A DNA stretch of 64,000 bases, taken from positions 310,001 through 374,000 of the forward strand of contig CAKZPF010000004.1 in NCBI GenBank assembly GCA_937138625.1, given 5' to 3'. The stretch's first letter is position 1; every line of letters starts with the position of its first letter. The DNA comes from an uncultured Caulobacteraceae bacterium. Lineage in GTDB: Bacteria; Pseudomonadota; Alphaproteobacteria; Caulobacterales; Caulobacteraceae. Made by a program: the position numbers and the translations under genes. Below the pieces are notes generated by a model, which was given only the letters and a program-made list of their open reading frames with translations, made no database searches and had not been told where the DNA came from. This document shows, one piece after another, positions 56,119 through 64,000 of this stretch.

Positions 56119-56427
56119 ATGGTCAATATCACCACCAGCACCCCCCTTGAAACAATGGAAATGCCCTATAATGAAACCTTCCCATTGGCAGGAACACCCA
56201 ATAACGCCATCAATGTAGTGAAGGGCGAGACCCTGTTCCGCAATCTGGAAGAGCCTGCGAACTTCAAACAGGGCATGCGCATAGATCTGGATGGCGATGA
56301 CGTCAAGGACCGCATCTATTACATCAAAAATGAAGAGGGTGATCACGAATACATTGCCCGCAAAGGCGAACGCAGTACCTATTGGGACCCTGGCCAAGGC
56401 GGTGGTCACATCTGGGAACGCCAATAA
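56119..56427 (+). CDS. Unrecognised 102-residue protein with DxDGD motif
   Basis: 102 residues. Residues 56-64 (DLDGDDVKD) form an Asp-rich loop like the calcium loops of the 140- and 151-residue proteins, followed by a strand RIYYIKNEEGDHEYIARK and a Trp-containing tail. No cysteine or signal peptide. GGAGAGCACC stands before the ATG at 56119. It ends before the terminator at 56454. The pattern I-D-L-D-G-D, then hydrophobic strand, suggests a small beta protein stabilised by calcium. Confidence 0.72.
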   Translation: MVNITTSTPLETMEMPYNETFPLAGTPNNAINVVKGETLFRNLEEPANFKQGMRIDLDGDDVKDRIYYIKNEEGDHEYIARKGERSTYWDPGQGGGHIWERQ

Positions 56428-56453
56428 GAGCGATCCGTTCGATATAGACATTA

Positions 56454-56486
56454 AACGCCCTCTGTCATCAGGGGGCGTTTTGTTTT
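56454..56486 (+). terminator. Intrinsic terminator after the 102-residue gene
   Basis: An 11-pair stem AACGCCCTCTG/CAGGGGGCGTT around TCAT (one wobble), followed by TTGTTTT. It closes the small gene group before the Rieske oxygenase gene. Confidence 0.85.
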
Positions 56487-56560
56487 GGCTTGAACGGGGC
56501 GCATCGCCTGCGACGTTTTCACCCTTGCCCTGATGGGTCGGCTGGGCCACAACGGGCCTC

Positions 56561-57601
56561 ATGTTACTCAGCAACCTTTGGTATTTGGCCTGCACGTCAC
56601 GGGACCTACCGCGCGGCAAGATGAAACGCCAAGAGATCTGTGGCGCGCCCGTGGTTTTGGCCCGGGGGTCTGATGGTCATGTCTTTGCCATGCGCGACAT
56701 CTGCCCCCACCGCGCAGCGCCCTTGTCGGCAGGACGATTGATCGAGGACGGCGGTGAAGCCCGCATCGAATGCCCGTATCATGGTTGGACCTTTGGCCCC
56801 GACAGCGCCTGCCGCGAGATCCCGTCTTGTGTTGAAGGGCAAAACATCGAGCCCGGACGCATCAAGGCTGGGCATTATCCTGTTCACGAGCACCAAGGCC
56901 TGATCTGGGTGTATGTGCCTGAAAACCTGCGTCAAGGGGCCGGTCCCGTGGTGCCGCCGCCCCAGTTTGATATGGCCCCTGGCCTGCCCAAATTGGTGCT
57001 GCATGACAGCTTTGCGTGTCATATTGATCACGCCGTGGTCGGCCTGATGGACCCCGCCCATGGGCCCTATGTGCATCAGCAATGGTGGTGGCGGTCACGC
57101 AAACAGCAACTTGTAAAGGAAAAGGCTTTTGGCCCCCGCGAACGGGGCTTTGCCATGGAGCCCCACAGCCCGTCGAAAAACAGCCGCGCTTATGCCATTC
57201 TCGGCGGCAAGCCCGTGACCGAGATCACCTTTCAATTGCCGGGGCTGCGGTGGGAACACATTCGGGTGGGTGACAAAACCGTGCTGGCGCTGACCTGCCT
57301 GACCCCTGTCCATGACCAGCAAACCGACATCACCCAGATTTTTTATTGGGACCTGCCGATCTTGTCTGCAATCAAGCCGCTGCTGGCCAAGGGTGCGCGG
57401 GCCTTCTTGGCGCAGGATGGCGAGATGGTGAACCTGCAGCAACTGGGCCTGAAGCACGATCCCAATTTGATCTGGATTGATGATGCGGATACCCAGGCCA
57501 AATGGTACCACCAATTGAAAAAAGCCTGGGCGGCGTCGGTGGCCAATCAGACCCCCTTTGAAAACCCGGTCAAGCCTGCCACACTGCGCTGGCGATCATA
57601 G
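56561..57601 (+). CDS. Rieske-type aromatic ring-hydroxylating oxygenase
   Basis: 346 residues. The Rieske [2Fe-2S] ligands are in CPHRAAPL (C-x-H) and CPYHGWTF (C-x-x-H), about residues 48-75. The mononuclear iron site is indicated by HIDHAVVGLMDPAHGPYVHQ. This is the alpha-subunit-only type like vanillate or phthalate demethylases and PaO-like enzymes; the substrate is unknown. No ferredoxin reductase gene is adjacent. The HIG1-like gene follows after 15 bases. Confidence 0.91.
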   Translation: MLLSNLWYLACTSRDLPRGKMKRQEICGAPVVLARGSDGHVFAMRDICPHRAAPLSAGRLIEDGGEARIECPYHGWTFGPDSACREIPSCVEGQNIEPGRIKAGHYPVHEHQGLIWVYVPENLRQGAGPVVPPPQFDMAPGLPKLVLHDSFACHIDHAVVGLMDPAHGPYVHQQWWWRSRKQQLVKEKAFGPRERGFAMEPHSPSKNSRAYAILGGKPVTEITFQLPGLRWEHIRVGDKTVLALTCLTPVHDQQTDITQIFYWDLPILSAIKPLLAKGARAFLAQDGEMVNLQQLGLKHDPNLIWIDDADTQAKWYHQLKKAWAASVANQTPFENPVKPATLRWRS

Positions 57602-57616
57602 AAAGGACACTTCACG

Positions 57617-57811
57617 ATGCGTGTCATTGATATCGTTTTGATGGTGGCCATTGCGGCCGTGTTTGTGACGTTGTGCTTCGGGGTGTGGAACATGTTTTCC
57701 ACCGATCCCAAATCGGCGTCACGGTCCAACAAGCTGATGCGCGCGCGGGTGCTGTTGCAGTTTCTGGCGGTGATCATTTTGCTGGCCGGGTTTTATTGGC
57801 TGAAGTCCTAA
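57617..57811 (+). CDS. Twin transmembrane (HIG1-like) small protein
   Basis: 64 residues with two membrane helices: MRVIDIVLMVAIAAVFVTLC and RARVLLQFLAVIILLAGFYW, joined by a short basic loop KSASRSNKLM. This is the HIG_1/twin transmembrane architecture that in Alphaproteobacteria usually precedes the PduO adenosyltransferase gene, as here. Homologues in mitochondria help cytochrome oxidase assemble; the bacterial role is not established. Cotranscribed with the next gene (nine-base gap). Confidence 0.85.
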   Translation: MRVIDIVLMVAIAAVFVTLCFGVWNMFSTDPKSASRSNKLMRARVLLQFLAVIILLAGFYWLKS

Positions 57812-57820
57812 GGTGCGATC

Positions 57821-58408
57821 ATGGTGACACTCAACAAGATCTATACCAAAACCGGTGATGACGGCACTTCGGGCCTGGTGACCGGCGAGCGGAAGCCGAA
57901 ACACCACCCCCGCTTCACGGCTATTGGCAGTGTGGACGAGACCAACGCGGCGCTGGGTCATGCCCGCCTGGCGATCCGCAACGAACCGGAATTTGACACG
58001 CTTGATCCCCTCTTGGCGCGCTTGCAAAATGAGCTGTTTGATTTGGGTGCGGATCTGGCAACCCCCGAGGGCGATAAGCCCTTGCCCTTTGAGGCCCTGC
58101 GCATCACCCCCGATCAAGTAACCCAGCTGGAGCGTGACATCGACACCTTCAACGCCGATCTTGCGCCTCTTGATAGTTTTGTTTTGCCGGCGGGGTCCCC
58201 TGGCTCGACGCATTTGCACATGGCCCGCACCATTGCCCGCCGAGCCGAGCGAGACGTGGCCACCTTGCGTGCCGAGGCCGGCGAACAGGTCTCGGATGCG
58301 GCCTTTATGTATTTGAACCGCCTTTCCGACCTGTTGTTCACTTTGGCGCGTTGGGCCAACGACCGCGGCCAAGCCGACGTCAAATGGGTCCCCGGTCAAA
58401 CACGCTAG
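57821..58408 (+). CDS. PduO-type cob(I)alamin adenosyltransferase
   Basis: 195 residues: YTKTGDDGTSGLVTGERKPK at the N-terminus (ATP site), GSVDETNAALGHARLAI, and the later PAGSPGSTHLHMARTIARRA and LNRLSDLLFTLARWAN. This is the PduO/MMAB family that transfers adenosyl to cob(I)alamin. It complements CobS/CobT elsewhere in the window and suggests aerobic cobalamin synthesis with use of adenosylcobalamin. The etf genes follow after 110 bases, perhaps with their own promoter. Confidence 0.94.
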   Translation: MVTLNKIYTKTGDDGTSGLVTGERKPKHHPRFTAIGSVDETNAALGHARLAIRNEPEFDTLDPLLARLQNELFDLGADLATPEGDKPLPFEALRITPDQVTQLERDIDTFNADLAPLDSFVLPAGSPGSTHLHMARTIARRAERDVATLRAEAGEQVSDAAFMYLNRLSDLLFTLARWANDRGQADVKWVPGQTR

Positions 58409-58517
58409 ACTACACCCCAATACCGCGCGTCTGCCGCTGATTTCATATGTTGGGCATTGACACATGCGCCCACCCTGCTAGCTTCCCGCCACATCTAAAA
58501 AACCGAGGGTGAGATCC

Positions 58518-59267
58518 ATGAAAATCCTGGTGCCTGTGAAGCGGGTGATCGATTACAACGTCAAGGCGCGCGTCAAGCCAGACCATTCAGGCGTTGACCT
58601 GAACAATGTGAAAATGTCCATCAACCCCTTCTGCGAGATCGCCGTCGAAGAGGCCGTGCGCCTGAAAGAAGCTGGCAAAGCCACCGAGGTGGTCGTGGTC
58701 TCGATTGGTGTGCAGCAGACCCAAGAAACCTTGCGCACGGCGCTGGCCATTGGTGCCGATCGCGCCATCCTGCTGCAATCCGATGACGACCTTGAACCCC
58801 TGGCGGTGGCCAAGGTTCTGAAAGCCGTGATCGCCGAGGAAAACCCGGACATGGTCATTATGGGCAAACAGGCCATTGATGGTGACAACAACGCCACCGG
58901 TCAGATGCTGGCGGCCCTGTTGGATTGGCCCCAAGCCACTTTTGCTTCGAAGCTCGAGCTGGTGGATGGCGGTGCCCACGTCACCCGTGAAGTGGACGGC
59001 GGCCTACAAACCGTCAAGGTCAGCCTGCCCGCCATTGTCACCACTGACCTGCGTCTGAACGAGCCTCGCTATGCGAGCTTGCCCAACATTATGAAGGCTC
59101 GCTCCAAGCCCATGGCCACCAAAGCGGTTGGCGAGTATGGCCTGGACCTGGCCCCGCGCCTGAGTGTGAAATCGGTGACCGAGCCGCCAAAACGCACCGC
59201 CGGGGAAATAGTGGAAAGTGCCAGTGAGCTGGTGGAAAAACTGAAAACTGCAGGGGTGCTGTCATGA
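58518..59267 (+). CDS. etfB: Electron transfer flavoprotein subunit beta
   Basis: 249 residues: [60 protein letters not shown] and the signature [23 protein letters not shown]. Together with EtfA it collects electrons from acyl-CoA dehydrogenases and passes them to ETF-ubiquinone oxidoreductase. GAGGGTGAG precedes the ATG at 58518; the ORF opens three codons earlier without reason. It overlaps etfA by four bases. Confidence 0.97.
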   Translation: MKILVPVKRVIDYNVKARVKPDHSGVDLNNVKMSINPFCEIAVEEAVRLKEAGKATEVVVVSIGVQQTQETLRTALAIGADRAILLQSDDDLEPLAVAKVLKAVIAEENPDMVIMGKQAIDGDNNATGQMLAALLDWPQATFASKLELVDGGAHVTREVDGGLQTVKVSLPAIVTTDLRLNEPRYASLPNIMKARSKPMATKAVGEYGLDLAPRLSVKSVTEPPKRTAGEIVESASELVEKLKTAGVLS

Positions 59268-60190
59268 GCATTTTGCTTGTTGCCGATCACGACAATTCCG
59301 AGCTGAAAGACACCACACTCAAGGCCATGGCCGCCGCCCAAGCGCTGGGTGGGGATGTGGACGTGCTGGTGGCCGGAGAAGGCGCCAGCGCCGTGGCCGA
59401 AGCCGCCGGAAACATCAACGGTGTGCGCAAAGTTCTACACGCAGAAAGCAGCGCCCTTGGCCATGGCATCGCCGAAGCCTTTGAGGCCCTGATCACCCCG
59501 ATGATGGATGGCTATGAGGCGGTGATGTTTGTCGCCAACACCACCGGCAAAAACGCCGCCCCCCGCATTGCCGCCAAGCTGGATGTCACCCCCATTTCCG
59601 ACATCATTGCTGTCGAGGGCCAGAAGACCTTCAAGCGTCCCATTTATGCGGGCAATGCCATTGAGACCATTGAGACCTCGGACAGCAAGCTGGTGATCAC
59701 CGTGCGGCCAACGGCCTTTGAAGCTGTGGCCACCGATGGCAGCGCCAGCGTTGAGACCATCGATGCCCCGGGCGGAGATTACAAAACCGAATTTGTCTCG
59801 GAAGCCATCGAAGACAGCGACCGCCCCGAGCTGACCGCCGCCAAGGTGGTGGTGTCCGGTGGCCGGGCCTTGGGCTCAGAGGAAAATTTCCAGATCATCG
59901 AGAACTTGGCTGATAAGCTGGGGGCCGCCGTTGGGGCCTCGCGTGCGGCGGTGGACGCGGGCTATGCGCCCAATGACTATCAGGTCGGCCAAACCGGTAA
60001 GGTGGTGGCGCCTGAGCTCTATATCGCTATCGGCATTTCTGGCGCCATTCAGCACCTGGCCGGCATGAAAGACAGCAAGATCATCGTCGCCATCAACAAA
60101 GACGGCGAAGCGCCGATCTTCCAGGTGGCCGATTATGGTCTGGTGGCGGATCTGTTCAAGGCCGTGCCGGAGCTTGAAGCCGCGCTTTGA
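59264..60190 (+). CDS. etfA: Electron transfer flavoprotein subunit alpha
   Basis: 308 residues. The C-terminal FAD-binding domain has [40 protein letters not shown] and the signature [20 protein letters not shown] followed by [17 protein letters not shown]. It forms the FAD-bearing half of the ETF heterodimer. Coupled to etfB (ATGA-type overlap). The dehydrogenase gene that follows belongs to the same beta-oxidation-type pathway. Confidence 0.97.
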   Translation: MSILLVADHDNSELKDTTLKAMAAAQALGGDVDVLVAGEGASAVAEAAGNINGVRKVLHAESSALGHGIAEAFEALITPMMDGYEAVMFVANTTGKNAAPRIAAKLDVTPISDIIAVEGQKTFKRPIYAGNAIETIETSDSKLVITVRPTAFEAVATDGSASVETIDAPGGDYKTEFVSEAIEDSDRPELTAAKVVVSGGRALGSEENFQIIENLADKLGAAVGASRAAVDAGYAPNDYQVGQTGKVVAPELYIAIGISGAIQHLAGMKDSKIIVAINKDGEAPIFQVADYGLVADLFKAVPELEAAL

Positions 60191-60287
60191 TGGTGCGGCC
60201 TACAGGCTGATTGTGACAGCGTGTGCAGAGGACGGCATTGGCCCCCAAATCCGGGGTCCGATGTGACTAGAAAAAAAGGAAAAGATC

Positions 60288-61169
60288 ATGACCACATCCA
60301 TCAACACTGTTGGTGTCATCGGTGCCGGACAAATGGGCGCGGGCATTGCCCATGTGGCGGCGCTGGCGGGTATGCAGGTGGTGCTGGTGGATCTTGAGAT
60401 GGATCGTGTGGAAGCCGCCATTGCTGGCATTGGCAAGAACATGGACCGGCAGGTGAAAAAGGAAAAAATCAGCGCTGATGACAAAACCGCCGCCCTTGGT
60501 CGTCTGGCTGCCGCCGTGGATCACGCCAGCCTGAAGGACTGCGACCTGGTAATCGAGGCCGCCACGGAAAACGAACAGATCAAAGGTCAGATCTTCAAAT
60601 CCGTTTGCCAACACCTGAAGCCCGAGGCCTTTTTGGCCACCAACACCTCATCCCTGCCCATCACGCGCCTTGCCGCCAACACCGACCGACCGGAAAAGTT
60701 CATTGGCCTGCATTTCATGAACCCGGTGCCGGTGATGAAGCTGATCGAGATCATTCGCGGCATTGCCACCTCGGATGAAACCTATGAGATGGCCGAGGCG
60801 GTCTCGAAGCGCTTGGGCAAAATCACGGCAGTTTCTGAGGATTTCCCCGGCTTTATTGTCAATCGCATCCTGATGCCGATGATCAACGAGGCCGCCTATA
60901 CGTTGCACGAAGGGGTGGCGGACATCGCCAGCATCGACGCCGCCATGAAGCTGGGCACCAATGTGCCCATGGGCCCGTTGGAGCTTGCGGACTTTATTGG
61001 CCTCGATACCTGTCTGTCCATCATGAAAGTTCTGTATGAGGGCATGAGCGACAGCAAATACCGCCCTTGCCCGCTGTTGGTGAAATATGTCGAAGCTGGA
61101 TGGTACGGCCGCAAAACCGGCAAAGGCTTTTATGATTACAGCGGCGAGACCCCAGTCCCCACGCGGTGA
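60288..61169 (+). CDS. hbd: 3-hydroxybutyryl-CoA dehydrogenase
   Basis: 293 residues: the NAD loop [20 protein letters not shown], then catalytic-region blocks [33 protein letters not shown]-like [33 protein letters not shown], the conserved [20 protein letters not shown] and [20 protein letters not shown]. It oxidises 3-hydroxybutyryl-CoA or reduces acetoacetyl-CoA (butyrate or PHB metabolism). It commonly follows etfBA. AAAGGAAAAG precedes the ATG. Confidence 0.95.
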   Translation: MTTSINTVGVIGAGQMGAGIAHVAALAGMQVVLVDLEMDRVEAAIAGIGKNMDRQVKKEKISADDKTAALGRLAAAVDHASLKDCDLVIEAATENEQIKGQIFKSVCQHLKPEAFLATNTSSLPITRLAANTDRPEKFIGLHFMNPVPVMKLIEIIRGIATSDETYEMAEAVSKRLGKITAVSEDFPGFIVNRILMPMINEAAYTLHEGVADIASIDAAMKLGTNVPMGPLELADFIGLDTCLSIMKVLYEGMSDSKYRPCPLLVKYVEAGWYGRKTGKGFYDYSGETPVPTR

Positions 61170-61192
61170 TCCCCCTGGCGGGCATCACAGAC

Positions 61193-61240
61193 TTGACAAA
61201 AAGATTTACATTTTTCATGTTCCTTGCAAATGCGCAAGGA
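61193..61240 (+). promoter_or_regulatory. Promoter and ribosome-site hairpin before the 132-residue gene
   Basis: TTGACA (61193-61198) is a perfect -35 box, with CATGTT (61216-61221) 17 bases on. The leader then has CCTTGC/GCAAGG (61222-61227 with 61234-61239), a six-pair hairpin whose 3' arm contains the AAGGA of the Shine-Dalgarno (61236-61240). Confidence 0.6.
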
Positions 61241-61250
61241 AGCAACTGGC

Positions 61251-61649
61251 ATGAACACAGATCCCATCATCGTCCATCAAGAAAGCCGTGGCTGGGGCTT
61301 CCAAGCAATTTGGACCTTCGATCCCGATACAGGCCTGTTGGAAAACTCCACTTTTTTGGGGGCGCTTGTTGAGACTGTGGACATAACCACCGAAGCCCAG
61401 AACACCATGATCGGTGGGCTTCAAATTCCCAACGCCGAGCCCGCCCAGGCGATTGACGTTAGAACGCTGAGCCACTTTGGTGATGCTGTTTATAATCTCA
61501 GAACCACTGATCTGGATGGAGACCAAGAACTGGATCCCGGCGAGGCGGTTTTGGGTGTCCGAGGCCAGCCCAATGGCGATGGCCAAGAGGTGCAAATGCT
61601 GTTCACCAACACCGAAACAGGCTGGAAACTCAGCCATACATCAGACTGA
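61251..61649 (+). CDS. Unrecognised 132-residue protein with complete EF-hand loop
   Basis: 132 residues, no signal peptide. Residues 87-98 (DLDGDQELDPGE) fit a 12-residue EF-hand loop: Asp at 1, 3, 5, hydrophobic at 8, Asp at 9, Glu at 12. Around it are AVYNLRTT and AVLGVRGQPNGDGQEVQML. It is a diverged relative of the next protein: WTFDPDTG/WCFNPETG, then a TxxxIDVRTL/IDLNAL segment and VLGVRG/TAVIRG. A strong -35 box and the hairpin in the leader imply regulation. Function unknown. Confidence 0.75.
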   Translation: MNTDPIIVHQESRGWGFQAIWTFDPDTGLLENSTFLGALVETVDITTEAQNTMIGGLQIPNAEPAQAIDVRTLSHFGDAVYNLRTTDLDGDQELDPGEAVLGVRGQPNGDGQEVQMLFTNTETGWKLSHTSD

Positions 61650-61670
61650 TTGCAAGAAAGGCGACCACAG

Positions 61671-62081
61671 ATGAATATGTTACCCCCCATCAGCTTCGGC
61701 GAAGAGTTCCAATTTCACAACACGGGCGGGCATGGCCTGTTTGGCCGTCAGTTGGATTGGTGTTTCAATCCCGAAACGGGCATGTTTTCAGGGCAAGACA
61801 AGACCGGGGAAACCACACAGAATATCGACCTGAACGCCTTGGTGCAGGATCATTTTGTCAACGACGGTGAAGGGGCATCAAAGCGGCAAGTCATCATGCT
61901 GAATTCAGGCGAGACCGATAATGTCTGCGTCACATGGCATGATGATGGTGACAACATTGTTGAATCTATGGAAGTCACCGCTGTCATTCGGGGGCGCCGC
62001 GACAATCATGGTCATGATTACCAAAACTACCAATATATCAACCATCGTGATGGCGAGTGGATATTCACAAACTTTCTTTAG
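61671..62081 (+). CDS. Unrecognised 136-residue protein, paralogue of the preceding gene
   Basis: 136 residues. It shares WCFNPETG and the order of segments with the upstream protein, and keeps an Asp-rich element DDGDNIVESMEV at the equivalent place, though it is less like a full EF-hand. The C-terminal third is rich in Asn, Tyr and His (NHGHDYQNYQYINHRDGEWI). No signal peptide. AAGAAAGG lies eight or more bases before the ATG. Twenty-one bases separate it from the first paralogue. Confidence 0.74.
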   Translation: MNMLPPISFGEEFQFHNTGGHGLFGRQLDWCFNPETGMFSGQDKTGETTQNIDLNALVQDHFVNDGEGASKRQVIMLNSGETDNVCVTWHDDGDNIVESMEVTAVIRGRRDNHGHDYQNYQYINHRDGEWIFTNFL

Positions 62082-62103
62082 AATAGCCTTGTTCCCATTC
62101 GAA

Positions 62104-62132
62104 AAGACCGCCTTCACGGCGGTCTTTTTTTA
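62104..62132. terminator. Intrinsic terminator between convergent genes
   Basis: A nine-pair stem AAGACCGCC/GGCGGTCTT around TTCAC, followed by TTTTTTT on the plus strand. On the minus strand the tail is weaker (AAAGACC preceded by CTTTTC), so it mainly ends the 136-residue gene. Confidence 0.83.
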
Positions 62133-62153
62133 ACACGCGTTTTTGCTATCAGC

Positions 62154-63992
62154 CTAAGCCCGAGGGGCGTTGTAAACATATTGTTTCAGGATCTCGTTGT
62201 CTTCACCGCTGAAGCCCATGCGCTTCATGCGCATGGCCAAATCCGCATTACCGAACTCAAGACCCGAAGGCCCTAAGGCCCGCGCCATTTTGTCCACCTG
62301 AGACCAATAGATATGCATTTGATTGCGTTCCGCATATACTTGTCGTGCTTGATCTAAGAAAGGAGATACATCTTTCCAGTCTTTGACCGGGGGCAAAGTC
62401 AATCCATCTTGGCCTGCCAGATTTCTCCAAGCATCAAGGTGCGTGTTTAAGTTCAAAACCAATGCCAAAGCCTTGGTACCATCATTGGGTTTGACAGGCT
62501 GTCCGCCCACCACAGGCTGCTGCACTGTAAAGGCCAAATTTGCCCAGCTTACGGTCTTAAGGTCATTAAGTTCCGGCTGTGTCTCTTTCAGCAACTTCAT
62601 CAACTGAAAGCCACCAGCACGCCCTGATTTCAAAATCTGGTTTATGGAAAAGGCCGCTTTTTCAGGATCCATTTTCCAGATCTGCTCGGCTTGAAACGCC
62701 GTCAAGGGCTGCGGAGCGTCGGGGTTATAATCCCCACTTTCGCTGGTGCCAACAATGGGGCCAAGGGTCTTGTCACTGGTCTGATCCCACAGATAGCGCC
62801 CCTTCATCAGCCAAACCCCGTCTTGGGGCACGCGCAGGTGCTGCCCAAAGCCATAAAGGGCCTCATTGATCTCGGCCCAATCGCCAACACCCATGTCCAC
62901 GCCTGGGTTGGCCAAGTCTGTCAGCATGGCCTGATATTTGTCTTTCGGCAGATCACATTTGGCCTGATACAGAAGCTGCTGCATATGTTCGGGGCTTTGT
63001 ACGTACTCCGCGGGCTGCAACAGGGCATACTCCCGCAGCGAGGTGTGAACCGCATCCATAAAGCCCAACACCGCATCCGTGCGGATCACTTCGCTGGCTA
63101 TGCCTTTATACCGATCCTTGATGCGTTGTTCTTGGGCTGGTGTGGCGCTTTCGTGCATGGTGTGCTGTCCGCCCGAGTACCGCACTTCCGCAAAGCTGTA
63201 ATAAGCATGGAACGGATCAAGCGAGTAGGACCGAAAGGCAGGCTCGAGCCAATCCAGCAGTCGTTCAGCCGTTTGGTTTTGCTGGATCCAGCCCGCGGCA
63301 TCTTCACCGCGAAACTGATCATCCGAAGCCCAGTCTTTTATGGCACCCTTCAACCGTCTGGGACTGCCGCCCTGCAACGGATTGCTAGAGGCCACAGCGT
63401 CCATCGCGGTGGACAGCTCGCCATAGGCACGGGCCCGATCCTGTTCAGAACCACCTCCGATTGCTGTGGTGATGTGGGCAACAGCCGCCCCGCGGGGTTG
63501 GTTCAGATAGTCGCCCGCTTGGTCCATAATATCCAGAAGACCATCGGGAATGCCTGGCAATTCAATATAGGCAATATCTTTGAAATTGACATCAGGCTCG
63601 GTGTGGATATTGCCATCAACTTCGGGCTCGATCCCCAGTCCCACCAGCAACGGCTTTAGACCTGCGTTGTCATCGCCGAATAAACGCAAAACCCCGTTCA
63701 GGCCAGGAAAGCGCATATACCAGTTGCCGTTCAAATCCTGATAAATGCGCATGGGCAGGTTGAAGCCCGACTCCATGCTCAGTTCCGGCACCCCCCGAAT
63801 GGTGCCCAACATGCGGGTCAAGGGCTTGAGTGAGGGAAATTTTTTAGAGACCAACTCCAGCGCGTTTTCATCGAGCTGCTTATTGTAAACCTGAAGGTCA
63901 AAACCCAAAAACTCGCCATGGGTATTGAAGCGCATTTTGATGGCCGTATCCAACCCGAGGACCTTAAACGGCAAAGGATGCTTGAGACCCAT
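62154..63992 (-). CDS. Unrecognised protein of at least 612 residues (start may lie outside)
   Basis: At least 612 residues; the frame remains open to the window edge, so the 5' end is uncertain. Gln/Asp/Leu-rich and mostly helical. It has short motifs such as MRIYQDLNGNWYMRFPGLNG and a central GGGSEQDRARAYGELSTAMD, then WIQQNQTAERLLDWLEPAFR. A few small tyrosine/tryptophan clusters occur. I see no membrane helix, no repeat and no family. It converges on the paralogue pair and is the largest member of the novel set in the window. Confidence 0.68.
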   Translation of the reverse strand: MGLKHPLPFKVLGLDTAIKMRFNTHGEFLGFDLQVYNKQLDENALELVSKKFPSLKPLTRMLGTIRGVPELSMESGFNLPMRIYQDLNGNWYMRFPGLNGVLRLFGDDNAGLKPLLVGLGIEPEVDGNIHTEPDVNFKDIAYIELPGIPDGLLDIMDQAGDYLNQPRGAAVAHITTAIGGGSEQDRARAYGELSTAMDAVASSNPLQGGSPRRLKGAIKDWASDDQFRGEDAAGWIQQNQTAERLLDWLEPAFRSYSLDPFHAYYSFAEVRYSGGQHTMHESATPAQEQRIKDRYKGIASEVIRTDAVLGFMDAVHTSLREYALLQPAEYVQSPEHMQQLLYQAKCDLPKDKYQAMLTDLANPGVDMGVGDWAEINEALYGFGQHLRVPQDGVWLMKGRYLWDQTSDKTLGPIVGTSESGDYNPDAPQPLTAFQAEQIWKMDPEKAAFSINQILKSGRAGGFQLMKLLKETQPELNDLKTVSWANLAFTVQQPVVGGQPVKPNDGTKALALVLNLNTHLDAWRNLAGQDGLTLPPVKDWKDVSPFLDQARQVYAERNQMHIYWSQVDKMARALGPSGLEFGNADLAMRMKRMGFSGEDNEILKQYVYNAPRA

Positions 63993-64000
63993 GCGCCCCA

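Noticed and set aside
62691-63659. Plus-strand open frame of 322 codons opposite the 612-residue gene
   Set aside because: No ribosome site and low-complexity shadow composition. The minus-strand frame is longer, open to the edge and has a more natural composition.

Overview
The window is typical alphaproteobacterial chromosome: high GC, densely coded, short intergenic gaps. The order DUF1178 – Nit2-type amidase – grxC – comF with a divergent methyltransferase, CobS/CobT cobaltochelatase beside BolA and a J-domain protein, a CarD regulator, a 7Fe ferredoxin, Coq7/UbiG ubiquinone genes and an EtfBA–hydroxyacyl-CoA dehydrogenase block all point to Alphaproteobacteria, probably an aerobic heterotroph near Rhodospirillales or Sphingomonadales. 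The order cannot be fixed from this window alone.

Layout. 1-4232 (minus): prfA (cut by the window edge), ispG, a short RodZ-like protein, lysC. 4321-9000: ubiG, then a minus-strand run of DUF1178, nitrilase-like amidase, grxC and comF, a divergent methyltransferase, a Flp pilin and mutT. 9120-15082 (plus): secA, then a tightly coupled cassette of stand-alone ACP, SDR reductase, AMP-dependent ligase and GNAT-like protein. 15084-18630 (minus): accA, xerD and envelope proteins. 18725-24377: aroK, a CNNM/CorC protein, bolA, a J-domain protein, cobS, cobT. 26391-30017: rpmB, a DUF3108 protein, fdxA, carD, a thermonuclease-like protein and tRNA-Arg(CCU). 30340-32472: a persulfide dioxygenase-type hydrolase divergent from an ArsR regulator and a TauE exporter. 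32473-34469: kynU-like and kynA. 35858-46193: thiC, a FATP-type acyl-CoA synthetase, an aldehyde dehydrogenase, a sterol desaturase-like hydroxylase and a TonB-dependent receptor. 46265-51905: nhaA, tRNA-Leu(CAA), a YqaA/DedA protein, dsbB, coq7, an HNH protein and a carboxylesterase. 53355-61169: an M2 peptidase, a Rieske oxygenase, a HIG1-like protein, a PduO adenosyltransferase, etfB, etfA and hbd.

The unusual content is a set of sixteen unrecognised genes slotted between these ordinary operons at eight places: 24434-26308, 34564-35549, 37712-38074, 41619-42400, 47680-48566, 51950-53140, 55326-56427 and 61251-63992. Most encode 59-161 residue acidic or polar proteins without a signal peptide. 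Many have a strong Shine-Dalgarno, several an AT-rich promoter region, and several loci end in a crisp intrinsic terminator. They are tied together by recurring features: DxDxDG/EF-hand-type calcium-loop motifs in six proteins, a degenerate LysM-like domain in two or three, a C-terminal Cys-Gly-Cys in two, and a shared AGFKGGEV-type motif in three. They also include tandem paralogue pairs. Three larger proteins of 396, 612 or more, and 624 residues appear to belong to the same group. I infer a dispersed, expanded set of exported or structural proteins. No function can be assigned from sequence alone, and this is the best candidate for an undescribed system here.

Other points: a terminator-like hairpin that buries the kynA ribosome-binding site, a cysteine-free ArsR protein in a locus that otherwise looks like the bigR persulfide operon, and duplicated tRNA-Arg 3' tails with a 49-bp hairpin repeat after that tRNA.
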